NCBI RefSeq assembly: GCF_009909235.1
Contig: NZ_JAAAPO010000007.1
Coordinates: 1-64,000, forward strand
Source of the DNA: Novosphingobium ovatum
Lineage (GTDB): Bacteria; Pseudomonadota; Alphaproteobacteria; Sphingomonadales; Sphingomonadaceae
Length of the DNA: 64,000 nt
Direction of reading: 5' to 3'
In this document: one piece after another, positions 35,037 to 43,404 of the stretch
Layout of the letters: each line of letters begins with the position of its first letter
Position numbering within the stretch: position 1 is the stretch's first letter
Translations under genes and position numbers: made by a program
The notes under the pieces: generated by a model
The model's database searches: none
What the model saw: only the letters and a program-made list of their open reading frames with translations
What the model was told of the DNA's origin: nothing

Positions 35037-35414
35037 ATGTTCAGCCACCTGTTTGTCGGGTCGAACGACCTGACCCGTGCCAAAACCTTTTACGACGCGG
35101 TGTTTGCCGCCATCGGCGGGCCCGAAGGCTTTCTGGCGCCGACCGGCACCCGCCTGATCTATGGCCACAAGGGCGCCAATTTCATCATCGCCACCCCCAA
35201 TGATGGCAATCCGGCCACGGTGTGCAATGGCGGCACCATCGGCTTTGCCATCGACAGTGTCGAACAGGTGGACGCATGGTACGCGGCCGGGATCGCCCAT
35301 GGCGGCGCGGCCTGTGAAGACCCGCCGGGCGTGCGCCCCGCCTTCAACGCCTATATCGCCTATTTGCGCGATCCCGATGGGCACAAGCTGTGCGCGTTGC
35401 ACAAGCTGCCATAA
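35037..35414 (+). CDS. VOC (glyoxalase/bleomycin resistance-like) protein
   Basis: 125 residues. FSHLFVGSNDLTRAKTFYDAVF at the start and AYIAYLRDPDGHKLCALHK at the end form the paired beta-alpha-beta modules of the vicinal oxygen chelate fold. CGGAGAATAGCC precedes the ATG. It may be a glyoxalase-like lyase or dioxygenase; substrate unknown. Follows dcd and precedes fdhD by 15 nt. Confidence 0.85.
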   Translation: MFSHLFVGSNDLTRAKTFYDAVFAAIGGPEGFLAPTGTRLIYGHKGANFIIATPNDGNPATVCNGGTIGFAIDSVEQVDAWYAAGIAHGGAACEDPPGVRPAFNAYIAYLRDPDGHKLCALHKLP

Positions 35415-35429
35415 GGCCGCGCTGAGCGC

Positions 35430-36275
35430 ATGACCCTGCCCCCGCCCGAAATGCTGCCCGCCCTGCCTGACGGCGGGGGTTTGGTGTTTCGCGCGGATGG
35501 CGGATCGGCGGCGGCCACACGCTCATGGGTGCCAGAGGTGCCTGTCGCGCTGGAGTTCAACGGCCTGTCCTATGCCGTGATGATGGCCAGCCCCACCGAT
35601 CTGGCCGATTTCGCCAGCGGATTTGCCCTGAGCGAGGGCATTGCCACCAGCGCCGATCAGATCACCGCCATCACCCCGGTAGAGGTCGAGCAAGGCTGGA
35701 TCATCCGCACACAGGTGGCGGGGTTGGACGCGGCGCGCCTGTCGGAACGGGTGCGGGCGCGCGTGGCCGAAAGCAGTTGCGGGCTGTGCGGCATCGACAA
35801 TCTGGCCGCTATCGCCCGCCCTTTGCCGCCGGTACGGTTTCATTCGCGGGTGGAGCCTGCGGCGATCTTTGCCGCCTTGCGCGCTTTGCGGGGCTCTCAG
35901 GCGCTGGGGCAGGCCACAGGCGCTGCCCATGCCGCCGCGCTGTGCGATGGTTCTGGTGCCATTCTGGGGCTGCGTGAGGATGTGGGCCGCCACAATGCCA
36001 TGGACAAGCTGATCGGGGCGGCCGCCCGTGCCGGGTTGGCGCTGGGCGAAGGCTTTGTCCTGTCCACCGCCCGGTGCAGCTATGAAATCGTCGAAAAGGC
36101 GGTGAAGGCGGGGGCCACCTCGCTGGTGACGATATCGCTGCCCACCAGCATGGCGGTGGCGCGCGCGGCGGTGGCGGGGTTGTCGCTATGGGTGCTGGCG
36201 CGCGATGATTCGGTGACGCTGGCGCATGATGGCGCGCTATGCGTTCACCCTCGCGCCTTGCCGCCCCATCCCTGA
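35430..36275 (+). CDS. fdhD: Formate dehydrogenase sulfurtransferase FdhD
   Basis: 281 residues. EVPVALEFNGLSYAVMMASPTDLADFASGFALSEGI, the reactive CGLCG pair near residue 120, LREDVGRHNAMDKLIGAA and STARCSYEIVEKAVKAGA are family signatures. FdhD moves sulfur from IscS to the molybdenum cofactor of formate dehydrogenase. No fdh structural genes are in the window. Confidence 0.93.
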   Translation: MTLPPPEMLPALPDGGGLVFRADGGSAAATRSWVPEVPVALEFNGLSYAVMMASPTDLADFASGFALSEGIATSADQITAITPVEVEQGWIIRTQVAGLDAARLSERVRARVAESSCGLCGIDNLAAIARPLPPVRFHSRVEPAAIFAALRALRGSQALGQATGAAHAAALCDGSGAILGLREDVGRHNAMDKLIGAAARAGLALGEGFVLSTARCSYEIVEKAVKAGATSLVTISLPTSMAVARAAVAGLSLWVLARDDSVTLAHDGALCVHPRALPPHP

Positions 36276-36278
36276 ACA

Positions 36279-36297
36279 GGGCGCGCTGATCGCGCCC
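36279..36297 (+). terminator. Perfect hairpin right after fdhD
   Basis: GGGCGCG (36279-36285) and CGCGCCC (36291-36297) flank a 5-nt loop 4 nt after the stop. No T tract follows, so this may be a stabilising or partial terminator hairpin. Confidence 0.45.
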
Positions 36298-36403
36298 AAA
36301 TGGCGGTTTGCCACAGTTTTCCACCGCTGATGATGCCTTGCCCGCCGCTTGCCCCTTTTTCGCGGGTGGACGCGCGCGCCCTTCCCCGCCAAGAGTTTCG
36401 CCC

Positions 36404-37075
36404 ATGTGGCAGCTCTATCAGTTCCCCCTGTGCCCCTTTTCCCGCAAGGTCCGCCTGATGCTCAGCGAGAAGGGCATCGCCTATGAATTGTGGCGCGAGA
36501 ACCCGTGGGAAATGCGCGAGGCGTTCATGCACATGAACCCGGCGGGCCGCACGCCGGTGCTGCACGATCCCGAACGCGCCATCACCCTGATCGATAGCCG
36601 CGCCATCTGCGAATATATCGAGGAGACGACCGACCGCGTCCCCCTGATCATCGGCACCGCATCGGCGCGGGCGGAAATCCGCCGGTTGGTGGCCCTGTTT
36701 GACGAAAATTTCTTCGCCGATGTCACCGGCCCGCTGCTGAATGAAAAGATGAAGAAGCGCATCTTTTTAAAGCAGCCGCCCGAATCGCGCGTGCTGCGTG
36801 ACGCGATGCGTCTGGCGCACGAACATCTGTATTACATCGACTATCTGGTCGATCATCGCCCCTGGCTGGCCGGCCCGACAATGAGCATGGCCGATCTGGC
36901 CGCCGCCGCGCAGATTTCGGTGGCCGATTATCTGGGCGGGCTGGACTGGAACGGCCACGATCAGGCCCGCGCATGGTATTCGGTGTTCAAAAGCCGGCCC
37001 AGCTTCCGCCCGCTGCTGGCCGAACGGATGGAGGTGATCCAGCCGCCCATCCACTATGCGGATGTGAACGCCTAA
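36404..37075 (+). CDS. fzlA: FzlA-like GST-fold cell-division protein
   Basis: 223 residues with a glutathione S-transferase fold: LYQFPLCPFSRKVRLMLSEKG, NPAGRTPVLHD and DSRAICEYIEET in the thioredoxin half, then MADLAAAAQISVADYLG and KSRPSFRPLLAER. From memory the second half and the ending HYADVN resemble Caulobacter FzlA, which binds FtsZ and is needed for division. A generic GST is the alternative. Start ATG 36404. Its stop overlaps the stop of the convergent gene by 3 nt. Confidence 0.72.
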   Translation: MWQLYQFPLCPFSRKVRLMLSEKGIAYELWRENPWEMREAFMHMNPAGRTPVLHDPERAITLIDSRAICEYIEETTDRVPLIIGTASARAEIRRLVALFDENFFADVTGPLLNEKMKKRIFLKQPPESRVLRDAMRLAHEHLYYIDYLVDHRPWLAGPTMSMADLAAAAQISVADYLGGLDWNGHDQARAWYSVFKSRPSFRPLLAERMEVIQPPIHYADVNA

Positions 37076-38025
37076 ACCCGTCCCTTGGGGCGGTAACGCG
37101 CCATCCAGCGATCCAGATAGAGCCCCATCGGCCTGGCCGTCAGACCCAGCGCGGCCAGATCGGGCTCTCCGGGCGGGACTGTGCTGCCCGCCAGCAACAG
37201 CGCGTATTGATCGGGCGTGATTGGCGTGCCGGGCAGCGCCGCGATCACCCGCGCCAGCCCATCAGGCATCGGCAACAGCCATGGATGGCGATGACAGGCC
37301 GCCGCGATGCGCTGGTTCAGTTGCATCATCGTCACCACCTCTGGCCCGCCCAGCGCATAGCGCCGCCCGCCATGCGCCACCGGATCAACCAAGGCCGCCA
37401 CCACCGCCTGTGCCACATCATCCACCAGCACCGGCTGCATCACCGCATCGGGCCCAAACACCGGCAGCACCGGAGCCAGCACCATCAACCGGGCAAACAT
37501 GTTCAAAAACGCATCGTCCGGGCCAAAGATCACCGATGGGCGCAGGATCGTCGCCTTGGCATAGGTCTCCATCACGGCGGCCTCTCCCTGCGCCTTGGTC
37601 CGGGCATAGGCATAAGGCGAGGCTGCATCGCCTCCCAGCGCCGAGACATGGACAAAGGCCCTGACCCCCGCCTGCGCCGCCATGGCCGCCACACGGCCCA
37701 CACCGCGCCCCTGAATGGCATCCAGATCCCCGGCAAAGGCCCCGGCCATATAGACTACCGCATCGGCCTGCGCGATCACCGGAGCCAGCGTATCGGGCCG
37801 CGTCACATCCACAGTGGCAAAGGCCACCTGCCCCGGATCGCCCAACGAGCGCAGCGCATGGGCGCGCTCGGGCCGGCGGCAGGCAATCGAGAGCACCGCC
37901 CCCGCGCCAACCAGCGCCTGCGCCACATGCCGCCCGACAAAGCCACCACCGCCAATCACCGCCACGCGCAGCGCCGCCAGTTGTCCGGCAAAGGGTTTGG
38001 AATGAAGCGCAGCGGACGAGGGCAT
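37072..38025 (-). CDS. NDUFA9-like NAD(P)-binding epimerase/dehydratase family protein
   Basis: 317 residues from the ATG at 38025. VAVIGGGGFVGRHVAQALVGAG is an atypical SDR nucleotide-binding motif seen in complex I NDUFA9-like proteins; VSALGGDAASPYAYARTKAQGE carries the YxxxK and ILRPSVIFGPDDAFLNMFA is a family signature. These proteins bind NADP(H) and are linked to complex I assembly or quinone biosynthesis. The frame extends to 38235 without family-like sequence. Confidence 0.85.
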   Translation of the reverse strand: MPSSAALHSKPFAGQLAALRVAVIGGGGFVGRHVAQALVGAGAVLSIACRRPERAHALRSLGDPGQVAFATVDVTRPDTLAPVIAQADAVVYMAGAFAGDLDAIQGRGVGRVAAMAAQAGVRAFVHVSALGGDAASPYAYARTKAQGEAAVMETYAKATILRPSVIFGPDDAFLNMFARLMVLAPVLPVFGPDAVMQPVLVDDVAQAVVAALVDPVAHGGRRYALGGPEVVTMMQLNQRIAAACHRHPWLLPMPDGLARVIAALPGTPITPDQYALLLAGSTVPPGEPDLAALGLTARPMGLYLDRWMARYRPKGRV

Positions 38026-38322
38026 AGGGCACCTGCGAATTTGGGGGATGGCCTGTTGAAAATGCGCCTCGTCGGGCCAACGCGCAAGATTTCGGCCCCT
38101 GCCCGTTGGGGCAGACAGATGTATTTGCACGTGATTCGCCGTAGTGATTCGCGGTGAGCGGGTTTGACCAAATCGGCGATGTGGCTGAAATTGGCTGATT
38201 TCCGCCATTCTTTGGGGGTCGGCAAAAAAAATCACATTTTGTGTTTGACAGCTCTGCGGATCACCCTTAGAGGCGCCCTCCTACCCGGCGAGGACGCGGA
38301 AACGCACCGAGCCAAACAAAGT

Positions 38323-38409
38323 GCCCAGGTGGCGGAATTGGTAGACGCACTAGCTTCAGGTGCTAGCGCTCGCAAGGGCGTGGAGGTTCGAGTCCTCTCC
38401 TGGGCACCA
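38323..38409 (+). tRNA. tRNA-Leu(CAG)
   Basis: 87 nt including an encoded CCA. Acceptor arms GCCCAGG and CCTGGGC pair fully, anticodon stem CTAGC/GCTAG encloses TTCAGGT with anticodon CAG at 38357-38359, a long class II variable arm (CGCTCGCAAGGGCGT) is present and the T arm is GGAGG-TTCGAGT-CCTCT. Its 3' end is the insertion point of the island that follows. Confidence 0.97.
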
Positions 38410-38506
38410 TTTGTTTGTATCTAGACACCCCCTCGGGGGTCGCAAACTCCCCAAAAACATGGCATTTATCGTCTCTCGCTGTCGCAGGGCGTTTCCAGCC
38501 ATGCCC
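38387..38506 (+). repeat. Left direct repeat (attL-like)
   Basis: Starts in the T arm of tRNA-Leu (TTCGAGTCCTCTCCTGGGCA), runs through ATTTGTTTGTATCTAGACAC, a GC-rich hairpin at 38424-38441 and GTTTCCAGCCATGCCC. It is repeated at 43781-43897 with only a few differences. Confidence 0.9.
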
Positions 38507-38576
38507 CCACAATCCGCAACATTTGGGGGCATATCCCGTTTGGGCAGCGTTTTGCCGAAAGGTCATGCCCCCAAAT
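38501..38576. repeat. Three ATGCCCCCA-type elements between attL and int
   Basis: ATGCCCCCA at 38501-38509, ATTTGGGGGCAT at 38521-38532 (opposite strand) and ATGCCCCCAAAT at 38565-38576. The last two form a perfect 12-bp inverted pair and the third overlaps the int start codon. Their position between the attachment site and int fits arm-type integrase or control sites; this is inference. Confidence 0.5.
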
Positions 38577-38892
38577 GGCGCTCAAAGACGCAGAAATCCG
38601 GGCTTTTCAGGCAGGCATTACGCCCGTCAAAAAGGCCGATGCCAAAGGCCTCTATATCGAGATTTTCCCCAACGGCTCCAAGCTGTGGCGGCTGAAGTTT
38701 CGGGTGGCCGGCAAGGAAAAGCGGCTGGCCCTAGGCGCCTACCCCGAAGTATCGCTGGCCGAGGCCCGAAAACGCCGCGATGCCGCCCGCGCCGAGCTGG
38801 ACATGGGCAAAGACCCAGCCCTTGAACGCAAGCGGGAAAAGGCCGCATTGACACATGTGGCACATGCGTTTTTCGAGAGCCAATCCTCCTGA
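38575..38892 (+). pseudogene. Truncated P4-type tyrosine integrase (N-terminal arm domain only)
   Basis: 105 residues. MALKDAEIRAFQAG, PNGSKLWRLKFRVAGKEKRL and LGAYPEVSLAEARKRRDAAR are the DUF4102 arm-binding domain of P4/CP4-57-type integrases, which are normally about 400 residues. The frame stops soon after entering the core-binding region (HVAHAFFESQSS), and no catalytic Arg/His/Tyr domain follows before the convergent alkB-like gene. It is a deletion remnant and cannot catalyse recombination. Confidence 0.88.
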
Positions 38893-38930
38893 CAAAACAG
38901 GCATCGCTCTGACGTTAGCCAGATAACCGA

Positions 38931-39554
38931 TTATAGAGCGCCAACAGATGCTTCAGACCCTGCCGTCAGGCGGAAAGTCAGATTGATGCGTTCACCAATC
39001 GGTTTGGCGGTGCGCATGACGGCGTGCTGCCAATGGCGTTGCATCGCGCCTGCCATGATCAGCAAGCTTCCATGTTCCAAGGTGATGCGTTTTACCTGCG
39101 CATGATCGTCTTTGCGGCGCATGTGGAAACCCCTTTCCGCCCCGAAACTGAGCGAGGCGATCACAGGCGCAGGCCCCAGTTCCGGCTCATCATCCGCATG
39201 CCAGCCAATCGCGTCTTGGCCGTTACGGTACAGGTTCGCCAGCATCGAGTTGAAACGCGCCGCGCAAATGGCCTCTACGCGCTCACGCAGATGCGCAACC
39301 ACGCCGCTCCATGGATGCGGCACCAGCACATGGGCCAGCGTGGAATAGGTGTGGACCACCTCACCATGCCAACTGCTCAGGCGCGGCTGAGGAATGATCT
39401 GACCATGGATGTTGACGCTATGCTGCTCCCACGGGATTTCGGCGCGCAGGGCGGCGAAAATCGCGTCGGGATGCAGGCCCAGATCGGGGCTGGGATGATA
39501 GATGACCCGCGCATCTGCCAAGGCAATCGGGCGGATTTCGTTGAACAGGTCCAT
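38931..39554 (-). CDS. alkB: AlkB-like 2-oxoglutarate/Fe(II) dioxygenase
   Basis: 207 residues. Iron ligands His119 and Asp121 (GWHADDEPELG) and His177 (RHWQHAV), then the 2-oxoglutarate-binding GERINLTFR with Arg189 and Arg195, match the AlkB/ALKBH2-3 group; LANLYRNGQD is the usual preceding segment. It should demethylate alkylated DNA or RNA bases. It follows the LysR gene by 6 nt on the same strand. An unusual cargo for a catabolic island. Confidence 0.9.
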   Translation of the reverse strand: MDLFNEIRPIALADARVIYHPSPDLGLHPDAIFAALRAEIPWEQHSVNIHGQIIPQPRLSSWHGEVVHTYSTLAHVLVPHPWSGVVAHLRERVEAICAARFNSMLANLYRNGQDAIGWHADDEPELGPAPVIASLSFGAERGFHMRRKDDHAQVKRITLEHGSLLIMAGAMQRHWQHAVMRTAKPIGERINLTFRLTAGSEASVGAL

Positions 39555-39560
39555 GGTCAG

Positions 39561-40472
39561 TCAGTCCGCCCGATGCAGGGTGTCGGCAAGGAAGGTCGCA
39601 AAAGCTTCGACGCGTGGGAGACTGGCGCGGTGGGATGGACGCACCAACCACAGGGCGCCGCGTTCGCAATGCTGATCGGGCAGCAGCGCAACCAGCCGAC
39701 CATCCGCCAAAGCAGGCGCGGCTGCATAATCGGGCAATTGCGCCACGCCCATGCCTGCCTGCGCCGCCAGAACCACCGCCTCGCCATCGTTGAACACCGC
39801 GCCCGCGCCCAATTCGCGATCCATTTCGCGCCCATCAAATGACCAGCGTTCCAATTGTCCGGTGGAAGGGTAGCGAAAGCGGAGGCAGGCATGGTGCGCC
39901 AGATCATCTGGTGTCAGCGGCTCGCCCCTGATCGCCAGATAGGCTGGCGCGGCGCAGAGCACAAAACGGTGCGGCGCAAGGCGGCGCGCGATCAGCCCGC
40001 TGTCTTCCAACATGCCGGTGCGCACCGCCAGATCATAGCCGCCCTCGACCAGATCCACTTTGCGGTCATCCAGCCCGATATCCAGTTCGATCCCCGGAAA
40101 GCAGGCCACAAATTCCGCCAAATGCGGGATGACGACCATGCGCCCCAGAGTTGCGGGCAGGCTGACCCTGATCCGCCCCACAGGAGCGCCGCGCTGGGCT
40201 GCCATCATGCTTTCCATATCGCGCAAATCGTCGATCAACCGCGTGGCGCGGGCGTAAAGCTGCTCGCCTTCAAAGGTCATCACCACCTGCCGGGTAGTGC
40301 GGTTGAGCAAACGCAGGCCCAGCCGCGCCTCGACCCGCGCCACCGCCTTGCCCACGGCGGATGATGAGAGGCCAAGTCGCCGAGCGGCCGGAGCAAACCC
40401 GCCAGCCTCGACCGTCGCCACAAAGGCGGAAAGGCCGGACAGCGATTCCAGATGAGAGATTGCGGATATCAT
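39561..40472 (-). CDS. LysR family transcriptional regulator
   Basis: 303 residues: N-terminal winged helix (LSAFVATVEAGGFAPAARRL, SSSAVGKAVARVEARLGLRL) and a C-terminal effector domain with a type-2 periplasmic binding fold (GRIRVSLPATLGRMVVIP). It is divergent from the hydrolase operon across 87 bp, the standard place for LysR control of the neighbouring catabolic genes, and is upstream of alkB on its own strand. Confidence 0.92.
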   Translation of the reverse strand: MISAISHLESLSGLSAFVATVEAGGFAPAARRLGLSSSAVGKAVARVEARLGLRLLNRTTRQVVMTFEGEQLYARATRLIDDLRDMESMMAAQRGAPVGRIRVSLPATLGRMVVIPHLAEFVACFPGIELDIGLDDRKVDLVEGGYDLAVRTGMLEDSGLIARRLAPHRFVLCAAPAYLAIRGEPLTPDDLAHHACLRFRYPSTGQLERWSFDGREMDRELGAGAVFNDGEAVVLAAQAGMGVAQLPDYAAAPALADGRLVALLPDQHCERGALWLVRPSHRASLPRVEAFATFLADTLHRAD

Positions 40473-40559
40473 GTCCGGACTGATCGGATTTTTGCCACCA
40501 TTCCGTCAAGCATGGATTTGCGACATAAGCGGGTGCCTCCTCTTTCTCCTTGGTGACAT

Positions 40560-41534
40560 ATGCTGCGATCCTTGTTGCTGGCTTTGAGCATTGGCCTGAC
40601 GGGCCTGACGACGGCGCACGCCGAACCGGCCATCAGCGTGCTGGGCCGCGATTATGTCTTCCCACATGCCATCGCGGGGATGCCTGCCAAGCTTTCGGAC
40701 TTTCCTGCCCTGCAGATCAAACATTTCACCACCAGTGACGGCGTGCGCATGACATGGTGGGAGGCCGGAACAGGGCGGCCCATCGTCATCATTCCTGGCT
40801 GGTCGTCCAACGGGGCGGAATATGTGAATGTGATGTGGCTACTGGCACGCAACCATCGCGTGCTGGTGCTGGATCCGCGCAATCAGGGCCTGTCTGGCCG
40901 CGTGGACTATGGCGCGCGGATTGCCCGCTATGCGGCCGATCTGCATGAATTCCGCGCAGCGGCGCAAGTGGGCGAAGCAGATTACGTGGGCCACTCGATG
41001 GGCGCCAGCGTGATCTGGAGCCACATCGACCTGTATGGCACCAAGGGCATGCGCAAGCTGGTCTTTATCGACGAAGGGATCTCCTTGATCGCCGGATCGG
41101 ATTGGACCGACGAGCAACGCCGCGATGCAGGCGCGATTGCCGACAGCTATGATGGGTTCCGCTCTGCTCTGGCGCCAAAACCGGATGGCAGCGATCTGTT
41201 CACCCGTCTGATGCGCGATCGCACGCCCTATTTCGAGAATTCACAAAGCTTTTCCGATGCCTTCATCCACAATGACATGGCGCATATGGGCCTGGTGATG
41301 CGCGACCATGCGGGCAATGATTGGCGCGACGTAATCACGCACAAGATTGACCGTCCCACCGCCTTCTTCACCGGCGAATTGAGCGCCAATGTGGCCAGCC
41401 AGCACTGGGCTGCGCGCCAGATCCGGGACGCCCGCGTGTTTGTCTACACCGCCGCTGAACATGGCGATCACCTGCTGACTTATAAAAACCCGGTCAAATT
41501 TGTGGCCGACCTGACCCGGTTTCTTGATCAATAA
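40560..41534 (+). CDS. Secreted alpha/beta-fold hydrolase
   Basis: 324 residues with a signal peptide (LRSLLLALSIGLTGLTTAHA-EP). IVIIPGWSSNGAEY is the oxyanion region, VLVLDPRNQGLSG the second strand motif, GHSMGAS the nucleophile elbow with Ser146, and EHGDHLL near the end the catalytic His. Likely an esterase or lactonase acting in the periplasm. First gene of an operon controlled by the divergent LysR gene. Confidence 0.88.
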   Translation: MLRSLLLALSIGLTGLTTAHAEPAISVLGRDYVFPHAIAGMPAKLSDFPALQIKHFTTSDGVRMTWWEAGTGRPIVIIPGWSSNGAEYVNVMWLLARNHRVLVLDPRNQGLSGRVDYGARIARYAADLHEFRAAAQVGEADYVGHSMGASVIWSHIDLYGTKGMRKLVFIDEGISLIAGSDWTDEQRRDAGAIADSYDGFRSALAPKPDGSDLFTRLMRDRTPYFENSQSFSDAFIHNDMAHMGLVMRDHAGNDWRDVITHKIDRPTAFFTGELSANVASQHWAARQIRDARVFVYTAAEHGDHLLTYKNPVKFVADLTRFLDQ

Positions 41535-41545
41535 AGGAGCATCCC

Positions 41546-41731
41546 ATGCCCGTCGTTCGCGTCAGTTGGTTTGAAGGCAAAGACACCGCCCAAAAGGCCA
41601 AGGTAGCCGCCGACATCACCGACAGCATTGCCCGCAATACCGGCACGGATCCGTCCTATGTCTATGTGATTTTTGAGGATGTGAAGCCTTCGGATTGGGC
41701 AGGAGCGGGGAAGCTGTATGCGCAGGAATAG
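41546..41731 (+). CDS. 4-oxalocrotonate tautomerase-like protein
   Basis: 61 residues, the classic size. The mature N-terminus would be Pro (MPVVRVSWFEGKD), which is the catalytic base of the family; AADITDSIARNTGTDPSYVYVIFEDVKPSDW is the helix-strand core. It isomerises unsaturated keto acids or similar enols. AAAGGAG precedes the ATG; the stop overlaps the next gene by 14 nt. Confidence 0.87.
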   Translation: MPVVRVSWFEGKDTAQKAKVAADITDSIARNTGTDPSYVYVIFEDVKPSDWAGAGKLYAQE

Positions 41732-42386
41732 CGCCATGGGTGTAGTCGCCGCTTTAGCGCTGGCTACCTCGGCACATGCCACTGATCCAGCGCCGTCGGC
41801 ATTTCGGGTCAATGGGGTGGAATTGACCAAAGATACCGATGGCCTTCGCCTGTCCATGCCGCGCCAATATTGGCAGGATCCCTCACGCGAAGCCTTGGCC
41901 GACCGGGATTTCATGGCGTGGTTGCCGGTCGATTTTCACAACGGCGTGATCGAGGCGGAGGTGAAGGCAGAGCTTGCCCCCGGTGCGCCCGCATTCGCAC
42001 GCGGTTTTGTGGGGCTGGCGTTCCGTTATGACGGGACGCAGTTTGAAAGCTTTTACCTGCGGCCAACCAATGGCGTGGCCGATGATCAGGTGCGGCGAAA
42101 TCATGCCGTGCAATACGCGGCCTTTCCCGATTGGCGCTTTGACCGCCTGCGCCGCGAAAGCCCCGAGCGATACGAGACAGCCGCCGACATTGCGCCTGAT
42201 CGCTGGGTGCATATGCGGATCGAGGTGAAAGGCGCGCAGGCCAAGCTCTATCTCGATCATCGGCCGTCGCCGGTGTTGATCGTCAATGACCTTAAACTGG
42301 GCGCAGATCTGCGTGGCGGGGTGGGCCTGTGGATCGAAACGGCCACCATCGCCCATTTCCGCAACATCAAGGTCATGCCGCAATGA
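41718..42386 (+). CDS. Secreted LamG/DUF1080-like beta-sandwich protein
   Basis: 222 residues with a signal peptide (MRRNSAMGVVAALALATSAHA). The rest looks like a concanavalin-type sandwich: FHNGVIEAEVKAEL, ARGFVGLAFRYDGTQFESFYLRP, WVHMRIEVKGAQAKLYLDHRP and GGVGLWIETATIAHFRNIKV. That pattern occurs in DUF1080 (3-keto-disaccharide hydrolase-like) and LamG domains. It overlaps both neighbours in the operon. Binding to or cleavage of a glycoside is possible but not shown. Confidence 0.72.
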   Translation: MRRNSAMGVVAALALATSAHATDPAPSAFRVNGVELTKDTDGLRLSMPRQYWQDPSREALADRDFMAWLPVDFHNGVIEAEVKAELAPGAPAFARGFVGLAFRYDGTQFESFYLRPTNGVADDQVRRNHAVQYAAFPDWRFDRLRRESPERYETAADIAPDRWVHMRIEVKGAQAKLYLDHRPSPVLIVNDLKLGADLRGGVGLWIETATIAHFRNIKVMPQ

Positions 42387-43384
42387 TCAAAAAGCTGGGG
42401 TTTGGCGGCGCGCCGCTGGGCAATATGTTCGCCCCCATCGACGAGGCAACCGCCGACGCCACCATGCAGGCAGCGTGGGACAGCGGCGCGCGTCATTTCG
42501 ATACCGCGCCCGTCTATGGCGGCACACTGGGCGAGCATCGCTTTGGCCGGTTCCTGCGCCAGATGCCGCGCGATGACTTTGTGATCTCCACCAAGGTCGG
42601 CCGATTGATGCGCCCCGGCCGGGAGAAATCAGCTGCGCCAAAGGTCGTTCATGGCCCCAGTTCGGACGAGGCGGGGCTGTTCAAGGGCGGCCTGCCGTTC
42701 CACGCGCATGTCGACTATGGCTATGACGCGGCCATGCGCAGCTTTGAGGACTCGCTTCAGCGGCTGGGTTTGGACCGGATCGACATCGTCTATGTCCATG
42801 ATCTGGGCGCCGATCATCTGGGCCCCGCGTGGGAAGAGCATTGGCCGATAGCGATGAATGGGGCCTTCCGAGCCTTGCGGACGTTGCGCGATCAGGGCGT
42901 GATCCGCACATGGGGCATGGGCAACAATGTCATTGAACCCTGTCTGCGCGCGCTGGAGCAGACTGATCCTGATATCATCCACATTTCGGGACGTTATACA
43001 TTGCTGGATCGTAGCGCGGAGGACCTGCTGGCGCAGTGCCTACGGCGTGGTGTGCCGGTTGTGCTGGGCGGATGCTATAATTCCGGCATTCTTGCCGATG
43101 GGCCATATGACGATTACCGCCCAGCCATTGCGCAGCGGATTGAACAGCGTGATCGTCTGGCGCAGGTGTGCGCGCGTTATGGAGTCAGCCTGAAGGCCGC
43201 CGCCTTGCAATTCTGCGCCCGCCACCCTGCGGTAGAGGCTATCGTGCCGGGCGCTAAATCGCCTCTCAAGGCGCGCGAAAATGCGCTGATGCTTCAGGAC
43301 CCAATCCCGCCAGACCTTTGGACGGAATTTTCCACGACATCCGCAATGCCATTTTGTTCCAAATCTGCTACGGATTTAGGATAG
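42383..43384 (+). CDS. Aldo/keto reductase (aldose dehydrogenase-like)
   Basis: 333 residues from ATG 42383, overlapping the previous stop (ATGA). GFGGAPLGNMF, HFDTAPVYGGTLGEHRFG (catalytic Asp and Tyr), ISTKVGRL (Lys) and DIVYVHDLG (His) match the AKR subgroup of L-fucose, D-threo-aldose and pyridoxal dehydrogenases. The barrel continues to PIPPDLWTEF, after which the last ~18 residues (TSAMPFCSKSATDLG) do not look like the family, perhaps from a deletion or frameshift at the element edge. Confidence 0.87.
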   Translation: MIKKLGFGGAPLGNMFAPIDEATADATMQAAWDSGARHFDTAPVYGGTLGEHRFGRFLRQMPRDDFVISTKVGRLMRPGREKSAAPKVVHGPSSDEAGLFKGGLPFHAHVDYGYDAAMRSFEDSLQRLGLDRIDIVYVHDLGADHLGPAWEEHWPIAMNGAFRALRTLRDQGVIRTWGMGNNVIEPCLRALEQTDPDIIHISGRYTLLDRSAEDLLAQCLRRGVPVVLGGCYNSGILADGPYDDYRPAIAQRIEQRDRLAQVCARYGVSLKAAALQFCARHPAVEAIVPGAKSPLKARENALMLQDPIPPDLWTEFSTTSAMPFCSKSATDLG

Positions 43385-43398
43385 TCTAGCTGGAACAA
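43354..43398. repeat. Inverted repeat TTGTTCCA/TGGAACAA
   Basis: Perfect 8-bp arms at 43354-43361 and 43391-43398, with inner AAATC/GATTT arms beside the left half. It spans the end of the aldo/keto reductase gene and precedes the gene at 43405 by 6 nt. It could be a regulator site or a weak hairpin. Confidence 0.5.
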
Positions 43399-43404
43399 AC
43401 CAGC

